Below, piece by piece: positions 38,501-50,600 of a stretch of DNA of 64,000 nt. The first letter of the stretch is position 1. The number at the start of each line of letters is the position of its first letter. The stretch spans positions 9,305,501 to 9,369,500 of the forward strand of contig NC_073358.2 of assembly GCF_027580225.2 (NCBI RefSeq), in the 5' to 3' direction. The translations under genes and the position numbers were made by a program. The notes below the pieces were generated by a model. It searched no databases. It was not told the DNA's origin and worked only from the letters and a program-made list of their open reading frames with translations. This stretch comes from Misgurnus anguillicaudatus (Eukaryota; Chordata; Actinopteri; Cypriniformes; Cobitidae).

Positions 38501-41500
38501 TTAGATGCTTTGTTATTTTAATTTGTAAAATCGCATCTATTGGCCTCAGAGCTGGCTCTGGAGCTGTGTGGATTACGTCTGTGTAGGATGGATGGACTTT
38601 TTTTGGCTTCGAATCGGAGGCACCATTTGCTGCCATTGTGGAGTTTGGAGCAGCCAGAACATTTTCTAGTGTAACTCGGATTGTGTTCGTCTGAAAAAAA
38701 AAAATATACACTAAGGACAATAAGTATTTGAACACCCTGCTATTTTGCAAGTTCTTCCACCTAGAAATCATGGAGGTGTCTGAAATTGTCATTGTAGGTG
38801 CATGTCCACTGTGAGAGACATAATCTAAAAAAAAATCCAGAAATCACAATGTATGATTTTTTTAACTATTTATTTGTATGATTTAGCTGCAAATAAGTAT
38901 TTGAACACCTAAGAAAGTCAATGTTAATATTTGGTACAGTAGCCTTTGTTTGCAGTTACAGAGGTCAAATGTTTCCTTGTAGTTTTTCACCAGGTTTGCA
39001 CACACACTGCAGGAGGGATTTTGGCCCATTCCTCCACACAGATCTTCTCTAGATCAACCAAATGGTCATTGGCAAACTTAAGACGGGCCTGGACATGTGC
39101 TGTTTTAAGCAGGGAAACCTTACGTGCCATGCATGATTTCAAACCATGACGTCTTAGTGTATTACCAACAGTAACCTTGGAAACGGTGGTCCCAGCTCTT
39201 TTCAGGTCATTGACCAGCTCCTCCCGTGTAGTTCACGGCTGATTTCTCACCTTTCTCAGGATCATTGAGACCCCACGAGGTGAGATCTTGCATGTAGCCC
39301 CAGTCCGAGGGAGCTTGACATGTTAAGCTTCTTCCATTTTCTAATGATTGCTCCAACAGTGGACATTTTTTCACCAAGATGCTTGGCAATTTCCCCATAG
39401 CCCTCTCCAGCCTTGTGGAGGTGTACAATTTTGTCTCTAGTATCTTTGGACAGCTCTTTGGTCTTGGCCATGTTAGTAGTTGGATTCTTACTCATTGTAT
39501 GGGGTGGACAGGTGTCTTTATGCAGCTAATGACCTCAAACAGGTGCAGCTAATTTAGGATAATAAATGGAGTAGAGGTGGACATTTTAAAGGCAGACTAA
39601 CAGGTCTTTGAGGGTCAGAATTCTAGCTGATAGACAGGTGTTCAAATACTTATTTGCAGCTGTATCATACAAAAAAATAAAAAAATCATAAATTGTGATT
39701 TCTGGATGTTTTTTAGATTATGTCTCTCACAGTGGACATGCACCTACGATGACAATTTCAGACCCCTCCATGATTTCTAAGTGGGAGAACTTGCAAAATA
39801 GCAGAGTGTTCAAATACTTATTTTCTCACTGTACATCGAGGATTGCTTGAGGGTGAGTAAATAATGGGGTAATTTTCTTTTTTGAGTAAACTATCCATTT
39901 AAGGTGTGTCTGATTTATAGGTAAACTCTTAAAATTTTCACTTCAAAGTTTAAAATGTAACAAATTTGGCCTTTTAACCTCTACTGATGCAAGAGCCCCA
40001 ATATTAAAAGCTAGATTTTCTTCTAAACACAATTTACAATAATTTATTAAAAATATTACTATTTTATTAAAGTTAAATTTTCACACAAATCTATAAAAGT
40101 ATATAGAATATAATTTTTTAAAATCCATTTTATTCTATTCTAATTTAAGTAATAAGCACCCTAGTTAAAGTAGTGTAACATTGTAAACCCTAAACAACAT
40201 TTTTTTCAAGTATTTCTTTTAAAACTCTTACTGTCCTTGAAACTATTTCAATCTCACCTCCCAGTCTTTCTTCTCCTTGCTGTTCTCCATTTTAATGCGA
40301 ACTTCATATTTAATTGTCACCCAGCCCGAACGTGTGTCCGCATCACTGGGTGGCCGCCATCGCAACAGGACATAAAAGCTGTTCTCAGTCTGATTTACAG
40401 TCACATTTACATTTTCTGGAGGGTGAGGCTGAACTGTAGGACAATAAAACACGTTAAATGACACAAAACCGAACAGACATAATGTTTCATTTACAATCAT
40501 GCAAATTGACTTTCATTCAAACTATGTGTGTTCCCTCGGTTTGATCCGATGACCTTCTGTGCTGTTCCACATGAGAATGTGAAATTAATGCACATGAACT
40601 TTTAAAATCACACTTGTGCAAACCTTTCACCTCCATACACATGCGTATTCAAGCTGGCCCAGGTGGGATGTTCATCCTCATTTTATTAAGCTACTCCCAG
40701 GAAAAACAGCCTCTGTTAAATACCACTCAGTACTTTTCCATTAAAATCTTCCTCATTGAACTCTCCAGTACAGGTGGGTGAAGCCCAGCAGGCACAGATT
40801 TATGGCACACGCAATTGCAAATTGACTAAAACAAGGACTTGCGAGGAGTATAGCTAACAGCTCACCTACTGTTACAAACCATACACTGTTTTAGAAAGTA
40901 AAATTGTACCATGAGGAAAGTGACCTGTTTTGGTGTGCTTGGCCTTACAAATAAGTATGCAAATTTTTCAAAAACTATATTTAGCAAGCAGCTCACAGTG
41001 GCTCCAAGCGTGAGTGTTGTCAAAACAACCCTGAAATTGGTCTCTGTGGTAAAACATCATCAACCACTCATGCATGGTTAGTATACACTAGGGAGTAATG
41101 GACATCTCGAGAGCGCACATAAATACACGCATAACGCACACACGTTAGCATGCACACGAAATAAACTCACCGATATCCATAACATCTACTTCCACAGATT
41201 CAGAGTAGGTTTTTCCCAGCGCGTTGGACGCAAGCACCGTGATGTTGTATATGATCCAAATCGATGTGTGCTGCTTATCGAAAAAGCAGGAGTTGTTTCC
41301 TGCTTTATGATAATCTGGACATTCAAAGACTTCCACAGAGCTAAAAAATATGTTTCATATGTGTTATTACTTTAAGTCAACAGTTTAACCAAAATCTAGG
41401 ATTTACTTTCTCACCTCTCCTTTCTATAGTACAGATGGTGACTTGTTGGCAATCCACCTGAAGATCCGGGCTCCCACCAGCACGTGAAAGTTTCTTTCTC

Positions 41501-41685
41501 AGGTGACCGACATTTTGTAAGTCTAGGCCGACCGGGTGGAGAATGACCTGGACACACATAATACAGTATAAATAGATCAAAACCAATGATGGGACCACCA
41601 AACAACACATTCTTCACTTACACATGCTGTATGAGATCCAATAGAGAAGCCACATCAGAGTCAATGCATCTGCATCTCTTCGCAT
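35511..41685 (-). CDS. prlr: Prolactin receptor (class I cytokine receptor)
   Basis: Eight coding exons on the minus strand: 41685-41622, 41547-41415, 41340-41171, 40433-40258, 37914-37773, 37554-37455, 37352-37283 and 36164-35511. All phases agree, giving 502 aa. A signal peptide ([13 protein letters not shown]) is followed by two fibronectin-III domains. D1 carries the cytokine-receptor cysteines ([33 protein letters not shown]). D2 ends in the WSEWS box at residues 215-219. The transmembrane helix spans about 237-258. Box 1 is [10 protein letters not shown] near 267-276, where JAK2 docks. The tail is about 244 aa and keeps several tyrosines ([26 protein letters not shown]). This is shorter than in long-form mammalian receptors and may indicate the teleost b-type paralogue; the a/b choice is not settled here. 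Confidence 0.95.
36540..37130. repeat. Tandem repeats with paired GTTGCTAGGG motifs in prlr
   Basis: Three units at roughly 150-160 bp spacing each contain two copies of TTGCTAGGG or TTGTTAGGG (near 36612/36635, 36771/36794 and 36921/36947) plus CCAACCCCCGTGTCTCTA. Located in the last prlr intron. Confidence 0.75.
37190..37275 (-). repeat. tRNA-derived SINE head in prlr
   Basis: The minus strand shows TGGTAGAGCATTGG (A box) and AGTTCGATTCTC (B box). No complete tRNA fold. Confidence 0.55.
38346..39903. mobile_element. TTAA-type MITE split by a Tc1 element
   Basis: Left end AGGAATAGTTGATTTAC and right end GAGTAAACTATCC sit next to TTAA. The centre is occupied by the Tc1 element at 38709-39831. 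Confidence 0.65.
38709..39831 (-). mobile_element. Internally deleted Tc1 transposon in a prlr intron
   Basis: Inverted ends of about 200 bp (AATAAGTATTTGAACACC on the left, GTGTTCAAATACTTATT on the right) are flanked by TA. The minus-strand N-terminal part of the transposase is legible ([27 protein letters not shown]). Against the copy at 51113-52403, about 490 bp of the transposase interior are missing. Non-autonomous. Confidence 0.9.
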
Positions 41686-41699
41686 TTTTCCTGCATGAA

Positions 41700-42970
41700 A
41701 AAAGTCCACAAAGACAATAAGCTGCCTACCTCAAGCACATTACGCACCACCTGTGGAGTTTGTTTGTACTTCAAACATGAATCGAGACATGCAAAACAAC
41801 CATTGGCATGTGTAAACAGCTTAGCTCTGAAAAACAACTAAATGAAGTTAAAAGGTCGACTATGTGAACAGTTACATAGACTGCATTAAGGATGATTCTC
41901 AGGTGCATCGCTATGAAGGTGCATATCATAGTGAGAAAGCCATCCACAAATATTTGTCAAAGTTTTTTGACATGAACAGTTAAGTCATCGTCAATGTATT
42001 GAATGCATTTCTGCAGGGATTGTATATAGATAATGTACATAGACGATGAAGATAAGTCCCTTTTATTTAACGTTTTATACAATACAGATTGTTTAAAGGC
42101 GGCTTGACAGTAATAAACAGGAAAATAATCATGTAATCTTTAAAGCACAGCATACCAGACAAATGAGTCAGGTGTGGCAGGCGCAGGTACAAATTGTTGA
42201 CTCAATGGAAAGTTACAGCCTCGGAGAAAAGAGATCCAATAAAAAACTGATTGGACACTTGCAAAACAATGAATGTGCGTTTTAATGATTTTATACAAAC
42301 ACTCCGCTGTAGTATGTTGTAGTGCGCAAACTACACCTCCCGCATCCTACACCCTATATTTGCATATTTCAGCCTACACATATTTACAACACAACAAACA
42401 GATCATTAAAACGCCATGGGCTTAGTGGAAAATTAACTCAAAGGTTAACTCAATGATCTTGGTATGAATCACATACGAGCTTTTGTCTGTGGTCAGTACA
42501 GTGGTTTTTATTCAGTGACCCACATTAAATGCACTTATTCGAGAGGAAGCGGGTTAAAGTCCGATTTTTTTTAATGGATTTTAAAACATTTGATATTAAC
42601 TTTCCAAGTCAGTTCCAAAATAATTGTTTTTAGTCTCACAAATCTGTCCGGCAAGAGTATTTTGCAGGAATTGTTTCTAAAGAAGGACATTTTTACCCAC
42701 AGATTTGCTCATACGATGCATAAATCATTACTGGGAAACACTAAACTTTCAGAAAATTGAAAAAGTCTAAAAAATTCCAGTCATTTAAGGTCTTGTCTCA
42801 AGGGATTAATTTTACCACACCAGTCCCACTGATAACAATGTGATAGCTGACAGCCAAAACATATTGCTTCAGTAACACAAGACAGGCCAGGCAGACATCT
42901 TATTATCTTATGACAACAAAACTGACCAAAGAAAATTTTTAGAGATTTTGAAGAAAGAGTTATATATAGT
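41700..42970. other. prlr 5' intron, no recognised content
   Basis: About 1.3 kb of AT-rich sequence upstream of the prlr start codon. I see no exon, clear repeat end or regulatory motif that I can support. Confidence 0.4.
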
Positions 42971-42975
42971 TATAT

Positions 42976-43012
<37 letters not shown>
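42976..43012. repeat. (GA)n microsatellite
   Basis: Uninterrupted GA repeat of about 18 units after AGAGAAA. Confidence 0.9.
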
Positions 43013-43014
<2 letters not shown>

Positions 43015-43020
43015 CAGTAT

Positions 43021-43212
43021 ATACACTGCAAAAAGGTCTATATAAATCAACACATATTTTAATGTTGCTGTAACTTATAAAAACAAGTTAAAATTGTTTA
43101 ACTTTATTTGTTATGTTATGGCAACTTATCACAGGTCAAAACTAAAAAAGGTAGGTTGAATTGACTTGCAAAACCAAGTTGTTTTATCTCCATGCTGCAT
43201 TTTTTTACAATG
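43021..43212. mobile_element. Small MITE with ACACTGCAAAAA end
   Basis: Starts at ATACACTGCAAAAAGGTC and ends TTTTTTACAATGTA, so the ends are inverted. Directly followed by a related element. Confidence 0.6.
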
Positions 43213-43216
43213 TATA

Positions 43217-43443
43217 CACTGTAAAAAATACTTTGCTTCCTTAAAATTTTTGTTGAATCAACTCGGATTAATAAGTCATTTCAACTTACTATTATTTATC
43301 TTGACTAGAGATGAGTTGTTATAACTACAGGTGAGTCAACTTAATTTTATAAGTTGTAACATCTAATTTCTGTTGACATGACTTGTAAATTTGAGTTGAT
43401 TTAACAAAAAAATTTAAGGCAGCAAAGTATTTTTTTTACAGTG
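43217..43443. mobile_element. MITE with CACTGTAAAAAATAC ends and TA duplication
   Basis: Ends CACTGTAAAAAATACTTTGC and GCAAAGTATTTTTTTTACAGTG are inverted, and TA stands on both sides. The inner arms (TTGAATCAACTC against GAGTTGATTTAAC) also pair. Confidence 0.85.

Positions 43444-43520
<77 letters not shown>
43444..43520. repeat. (TAGA)n microsatellite
   Basis: About nineteen perfect TAGA units starting exactly at the TA target duplication of the preceding MITE. Confidence 0.95.
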
Positions 43521-43521
<1 letters not shown>

Positions 43522-43543
43522 TTATATTTACATTTTTTATGTT

Positions 43544-43676
<133 letters not shown>

Positions 43677-44121
43677 TAAATATAAAATATTAAGTGTAGT
43701 AGCCTAAATGTAGTAGTAAGTGTAGTTGTAGTAAACGTTATTTATTTAGTACAGTATCAGGTTGATGTAATATGCATGTATATTGTGTATGTTTGTTATC
43801 TGTATTATTAACAGTAACATGATTTCTGCATATACTAACGCATTTTATTAGTGAATATGTTTTATAAACAGTTTATATATTGTATTACACTGTTGCATAC
43901 TATAGTAATTAGTACACTGAAAAAAACAGTAACTGCTGTATTACTTCATGTCGGTTATGAATTAAAAATGGCTAAAAAGCAATAAGAGAACAACACATCA
44001 AGTAAAAGCAACCCTGTAAACACACTTTTTGTGTCATTTCGTGATATTTGCATTAACGTATAGATCCTGTAAAATGTTACACACTAGAATATATTAGTAT
44101 TGAGTATGGAAGGAGACTCAC

Positions 44122-44340
44122 CTGGATTTACCACCCAAAATGCGCTAAACATCACACACACAGTCACCTGTGTTTAGTCCCATAACGCAGTGCTACATTT
44201 CGGACTGTTGCGCTGTCAAAACTCCAGTTTTCTTTCCGACTGGTGGCAAATGACGGAGATCCCCAAAACACATTATGATGAGAGTGGGAAGGCCAGATGC
44301 AACGCCAACTTGTTGACACTGCGCACAATCTCCAGTTACA
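44122..44340 (-). promoter_or_regulatory. Probable prlr 5' untranslated exon and promoter
   Basis: On the minus strand AATCCAG|GTGAGT at 44122 is a good splice donor that could splice to the acceptor before the start codon at 41685. Upstream lies a (CT)n tract (the GA run at 44348-44401 on the plus strand). No TATA box was identified with certainty. Confidence 0.35.
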
Positions 44341-44345
44341 CACAC

Positions 44346-44347
<2 letters not shown>

Positions 44348-44401
<54 letters not shown>
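44348..44401. repeat. (GA)n microsatellite next to the prlr 5' exon
   Basis: About 27 GA units ending in AAAGAAAGAAA. Uninterrupted. Confidence 0.9.
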
Positions 44402-44404
<3 letters not shown>

Positions 44405-45049
44405 AAGAAAGGGGGTGGGGGGAGTGGCACGTTGACAGATAGGGTACTTACCTGCCATTAACAGTGTGTTGTGTTACTGTATAACCACATAAAATATTGC
44501 TGTATATTATAATTATTTTACTTTGTTTGTTAAAAGCACTAGTATATTTTTCCTTCAGTTTACAGTAAATACTAGAGTAAGCCATACTACAGTTATTTTT
44601 CATGTGGTTACAGTACATCTAGCAACTTTAAACCTTTTAAAAGCATCACACAATAGGCCAATATATGATTATATACACATCGTGCCAATTTGATTTTAAT
44701 ACATCATTGATTTATAATCTAGATACATACATTATAAATTCTGCACTTATAATTATCATTTACAATAGCCTACTAACATATCTTTGTCCATTTCTCTTTT
44801 TTTGTTCGCGTGATCTATACATTTATATTTACTCCAAAATAGGCTTTAAAAACTGGCTAAGTAGTTAAGTGTAATTAGCAAACCCAGAAACAATAAAAAT
44901 AATTTACAATGCATGTTAGAACCTGTACACCACTAACGTCTTGTCACAGACCATTTTATGAACTATATGTTAATAATCATTTTCATTACGTTTTTTATGG
45001 AAAAATCATATAAATTACAAAAGTTATTCAGGTATTAGCTTGTAACATC

Positions 45050-45290
45050 AAAATCCCGCGAGATTCCAGTCAGAGCGCATCTCTTGATGTCATAGGCCGA
45101 TCAGTCTGCGCAGCGCTGCATGAAGTCCGCTCAAAGACGTTTTGAGATCAGGAGCGATGAGAAACACCTTCCCCTTTGTCAAACACCAGGAAGTGATGCG
45201 TACACGTATATTCTCTGAAGCTGAGTTTCCCCTCATCTGCCAGGATTAATGTCGTTTAATAAACCTTATTTCTACTCGATCTGATACATA
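45050..45290 (+). promoter_or_regulatory. malt1 promoter region with shared core block
   Basis: CGCGAGA (45057-45063), GATGTCATAGGCCGA (45086-45100) and a 23-bp block starting TCTGCGCAGCGCTGCATG (45105-45127) lie upstream of malt1. The same block occurs upstream of secisbp2, and a diverged one upstream of mfsd10. An untranslated first exon is probably here; its donor is not clear. Confidence 0.55.
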
Positions 45291-45850
45291 TGCGGTACGT
45301 GCACTTTTTGTTTACCTGACGTAAGTTACAGTCACGTGTGTTTACGGTTATGTTTGTATATCACTGCTTTGTAAACAGTATAAAACTAAACTATGAAAGT
45401 TTGAACTAAACTTCGAACATCACCATTGATCCATGTGTTTCATTATATTCCCAAAAGAGGAATCTGAATTTCAGTAAACTTTTGAGTAAATTGTAATATA
45501 ATGTACATTTAATAGCCAATTGTAACTACTGTAGTATTTACTATAGTAAATTGATAAACTTTCTACTACTACTTTTACTAAAGTAAGATTCAAAAGCAGT
45601 GTAGTATCTAGAATTACTACAGTTTTCTATAGTAAATACCAAAATATTTTTGGTTGGTGGCAGTCCAAATTTTAAAAAGATTTATGTCCTGTGTGGGATG
45701 TTGACACTGTAAACTAAAGAGTGCATTTCTTGCATTTGACTTACAAACAATAATCAGGGTACTGTCACAGAGACTTAAAATATTGTGGACTTCCTGTTGC
45801 AGGAGTCAACCTGACAGGTGCAAATCAGACATCATCTGGTTCTCTCCATC

Positions 45851-47551
45851 ATGTCAGATATGAATGAGAACTCTTTAAACATAAATTTCCTGAAGGAGTC
45901 TGCGCTGAAGAGGCTCTGCGAGGCTCTCGACAAGGCCAACAACAAGGGATGGCGGAAACTGGGGGAGATCGTGAAAAATGACAAGCGATTCAAAATGAGG
46001 TAACCGCCTCGACTCAAAACCACAATCTTTACTTTTCATTTGATATATAGTTGACGGTATGCTTTTGTTATCCCCCTGTCACGCATGTACAGTGTGGATG
46101 ATATGGACATGTGCTCTCTGAAGGTTTTGGAGTTGGACGGCAGTCCCTCACGTGCCATGCTTAAGCTCATGGGAGATCAAGGCTGTGTGGTGGGGGATCT
46201 GACAGAGTTTTTACAAATGATGGGTCACACAGACGCCCTGCAGTGTCTCAAACCTTCAGGTGAACACAAAGCTGTCTTTCATAGGTCACCGATGGGATGG
46301 GTAGAACCTTAAAATACTTAATCAAGCTGTTTCTTTCCTAAAATGTATCCCAACAGGAATTCAAATTCTGGTCCAACCACAGTCAGCGGCGGTCATTGCT
46401 GGACACAACCTCCGTCTCAGCTGTTGCGCTGTAGGCTCTTCGCCTATTCAATTCCAATGGTTTAGAAAAACAGAGGAGGTCTGTAAATGCAAAAAAATAA
46501 CATGACAAGTACGAAACGTATTTAAAATCAAACTGTCAATCAATGATGTCGTTCTAACAGGTACCTCATAGCTCCTCCCCAGACCTGGTGTTCAGCCCAG
46601 TTCAGGTCAAAGACGCAGGGTTTTACATCTGTAGGGTAAACTGTGGAAACACATGTGTGTTTAGTCATTGGGCCCAAGTAGACGTCCTTGATGTTCCACC
46701 AAGATGTGGTAAGTTAGGGTGCGCTCACATCATACTTAACTGGACCGAACCGTACCCGAGTACAATTGTCCCCGCTCATCTGCACTCACACTACACTTTA
46801 TGATCCGTACCCTAGTATGCTTACATCATAAAAAAATTGATTGTTTTGAAGAAAACTGGAAGATATGTATGATGGAGTTCATCGTAATTATGAGATTATG
46901 GATTATTATGTGTTTATGAGCCATTTAGGCAACACAAGAGTGACTGGATAGCCGACCGCTTTGTATAAATTTAGGGTTTAGTGTTTAACAATGACAGCTG
47001 AAGCTTCTGATTCTATTCTGATCTCTGTTTATCATTGATGTCAAAATGTAAAATGTGGTTTGCTGTTTTGTTCAGGGTTTGTATCTCAGCCATCGGACGG
47101 CAGGCCCAGGGTTTTGATTCAGCCTAATCCCCAAAGACTGTTTGTTGGCGATTCACTCTTTCTGGAGTGTGGAGCTATTGGGAGACCCATACCGCAATAT
47201 CAATGGTACAAGAATGGAATGCCGATCAAAAAAGCGACCAAGAGGAAATACAGTGTAAGATCATGAATACTTTTACTGAAGAGCATTGATGATTTCTTAT
47301 GTTTACATTTACGTTATTTAGCAGATGCGTTTATTCAAAGCGACTTTCAAAAGTGAGAAAAAACGCTATAGGAAAGCAATAACATGAGTGCTGTGCTATC
47401 CCAAGTTGATTCTTCTGCTGATTATTTCATTTTTGAAACGTGCAGTTTGCATACGTAAATTATTGCGTATGAATTTAAGACTTTTATGTAGTGCTGCCTC
47501 ACGGTTAGTCGCAGAATAAAAGTTTTTGTTTACGTAATATATGTGAGTGTA

Positions 47552-47606
<55 letters not shown>

Positions 47607-50600
47607 ATTAAGAAACATTTGCATGTGTATATACATGTTTATATTTATATATAATCTACATTATATATAAATATAAATATTTATTATATAAATATAAATA
47701 TTTATTATATAAATATTTTGTTCTTATAATTATACATGTATGTGTGTGTATTTATATAAACATAATTATTATACAAAGAACACACACATATATTATACAT
47801 TATGTAAACAAAAGCTTTTATTCTGCAAACTATTATTCGCTACTAATCGTGAGGCAGCACTACTTTGATGAGTGACAGTCATTTTATACAAACGGCACTG
47901 TCAAAGAAAATGGTCCCTATGTGTCACTGGGGCGGTACCCTTTTAAAAAGTAAATCAATGCACCTAAAGAGTTCATATTGGTTCCAAAGTGTGCATATTT
48001 TCGAACTTTTCCTTTGGATAATACGGCATATGCATGTATACATACATATCTGTACCGAAATTATACATTATAGGACTTTTTTAAGGGAGCTGCCCCTGTG
48101 ACACCTTGGGAGTCGGGACCATTTTTTGTAGATTTTTTTCTGACTGTGAATAAAGAGATTGGCATGAGTGATCAAACAATGTTTTGTTGTTTGAAATAGG
48201 TCCAGGGTTTAATGCCAGAGCACCAGGGAAGATACCGCTGTGAAATCTGCTGCAACAGCGAGCGCACATGGAGCAATGAAGTCGATGTTGTCGTTGGTAC
48301 GAAATTATTCATTTTCTAGATGCTTTTTTGTGAACAGAAGTTAGTCTGTACAGTTATGTTGCGTGCACACCACCGTGACTTCCAACAGCGGAGCGACCCG
48401 ATCTCGTTCATTTCAGTGGAAACAACAGCGGTGACCGTAGACGGCAGGAAGTGGCCGTGTCTAGCTACGCGACAAAGAAAAATTAAATTGTATTTAAATG
48501 ACGAGCGACTACCAATGAAAGTAAAGCACTGGTTTTTACGTCATTTGTCGTTTATCGAGAGGACGGTTTAGGAATGCCTCGTAACGACCAGTGTTGGAGG
48601 TAATGCATTACAAGTAACTTGCATTAGGTAATAATATTACTTTTCTGAAGTAACAAGTAAAGTAACGCATTACTTTTTAAATGTACACATTAATATTACT
48701 TTTTCAAAAAAGTAATTCAAGTTACTTTTTTAGTTTAATTAATTTGATTAAAAAGTGTATCTACTGAATTAAACTAAACGTTGTCACATTATAATTCTAT
48801 GCGTACACGCCTGTGTGGGAACAGTTTGAGTCAGAAACTGAGAGGGCAGGCCAGAGGTCAACATTTTTGTGACGAAATATGTAAGGATGCACCGATGTAT
48901 CGGCCGATACCGATTGTTTATTAATTAACTGCATAAAGGCAATGAGTTGCATGTCTGTTGTTCATTTAAAAGGATTTAATGTTCTGGTGTGCACTATACT
49001 TAAGCACCGACAGAATACCTTTGTTGAGCTGGCTCAAATGTCTTGGACAATAAAAGAAAAACTGCACTTTAGTGGTGGAAAAGAAGTCCAACTTTTTTTG
49101 AAGTAGCAATATTTATATGGTCAGTTGAATGTTAATTAGATCCAATCCATGTTCAGTAAAAATAATTTGATGCAGATATAAACTAGCTAATTGGCCAACT
49201 GTATAGTATTGTACACAAGTAATAAATATCGGTATCGGCCAGAAGTTGTTTGTTTAAATCGGTATCAGCCCCAAAAAAATCCTATCGGTGCATCCCTAGA
49301 AATATGCAATTTCTGAATGCAGAACTTTTCAGTCATAAAAAACACCTGCAAGGCCTGAAAGAGATCAAGCCTTAGCCAAGAAAAAGTAACGAAAAAGTAA
49401 CTAAAAAGAAACGTAAGCACTACTATCCATGAAAACTAACTAAGTAACGTAATAAGTAACTATTTAGGGATTTAGTTAATATTGTAATGCATTACTTTTA
49501 AAAGTAACTTTCCTCAACACTGGTAACGACCTCATTGAAAGAGACTGATGACACACAGCAACAAAGTCAATGGCGGTGTGCACGCCGCATTACTGTTTCA
49601 TTAATGTAAAATGCATAACTATAGGAAAATAGAGGTCAGATATGAAGTAAAAAACTTGTACTAAACTTAAATTAAAGGATTACATTAAAAACAATGTATT
49701 AATGGTGATATAAGCAGCTAAAAGTTGGGATTTCTTCTGGAGCTATAAAATAATGTCATATGTAGCTCAGTATAATGAATTACCAGCATCTGTAAAGTTA
49801 TTTGTAAACTGCGTGGAGTTATTAAAGACGCGTAAGCATAATCTTTCAAAATTAAAATGATTTTACTCTGTTTTTTTTTATTAAGAAAGCCATTCAGAAA
49901 TGAAAAACCCAGGGATATCAATTCATATCTCAGAAGCAATGGAATGCTCTGAAGGTAGATGGATTGGCACATCTGGTGTCTATGGTGTCAGTTTTACTAT
50001 AAAATCTCTTTCTGGATGCATGTCACACTGAATAATCGTATGCTTGAACGAATAATGCATGACATAAAAACTTTGGGTTTCAGAACTGGTTTGGCAAAAT
50101 AAAAGAAGGTTCCAGATTCTTTTCGGTAGGGACTGCTAACTTCTGTATGGACGGGTTAACTTGTGTTCATCTTTCGCTTACTGTCTTGACTTTTCTCACT
50201 GATTGAGTTGGTGGAGGTCGCTACTTGATAGATTTGATGTATTTTATAATTGCTAACAGGAGAATTGGTTCGTAAATGTCTAACATAATCTCAATATCAG
50301 CATGTAAAAGTCTTCTCTCTTTGATTTTCAGATGATTTTTTGACCAGTGAGCAGTGTAAGTACTTTTTAAGTAAGATTTTTTGCACAAATCGTGTACATC
50401 ATTGACCAGTTGTGATTTTCTTTCTCAGATTACAGTCTTGAAAAACCTTACGGTGAGTTAAACAGAAGCGTTTATGAATGAACCTTATGTCCGAAGCATC
50501 CAGATCTTTTCACGTTGAATGTGTGGATATCTCAACAGCTACAGACAAAGTGGCCCTTCTGATCGGTAACCTCACATATCGAAATCACCCCCAGCTGAAA

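Noticed and set aside
44164..44435. Open frames with (RE)n or (SL)n peptides
   Set aside because: They are translations of the GA microsatellite.
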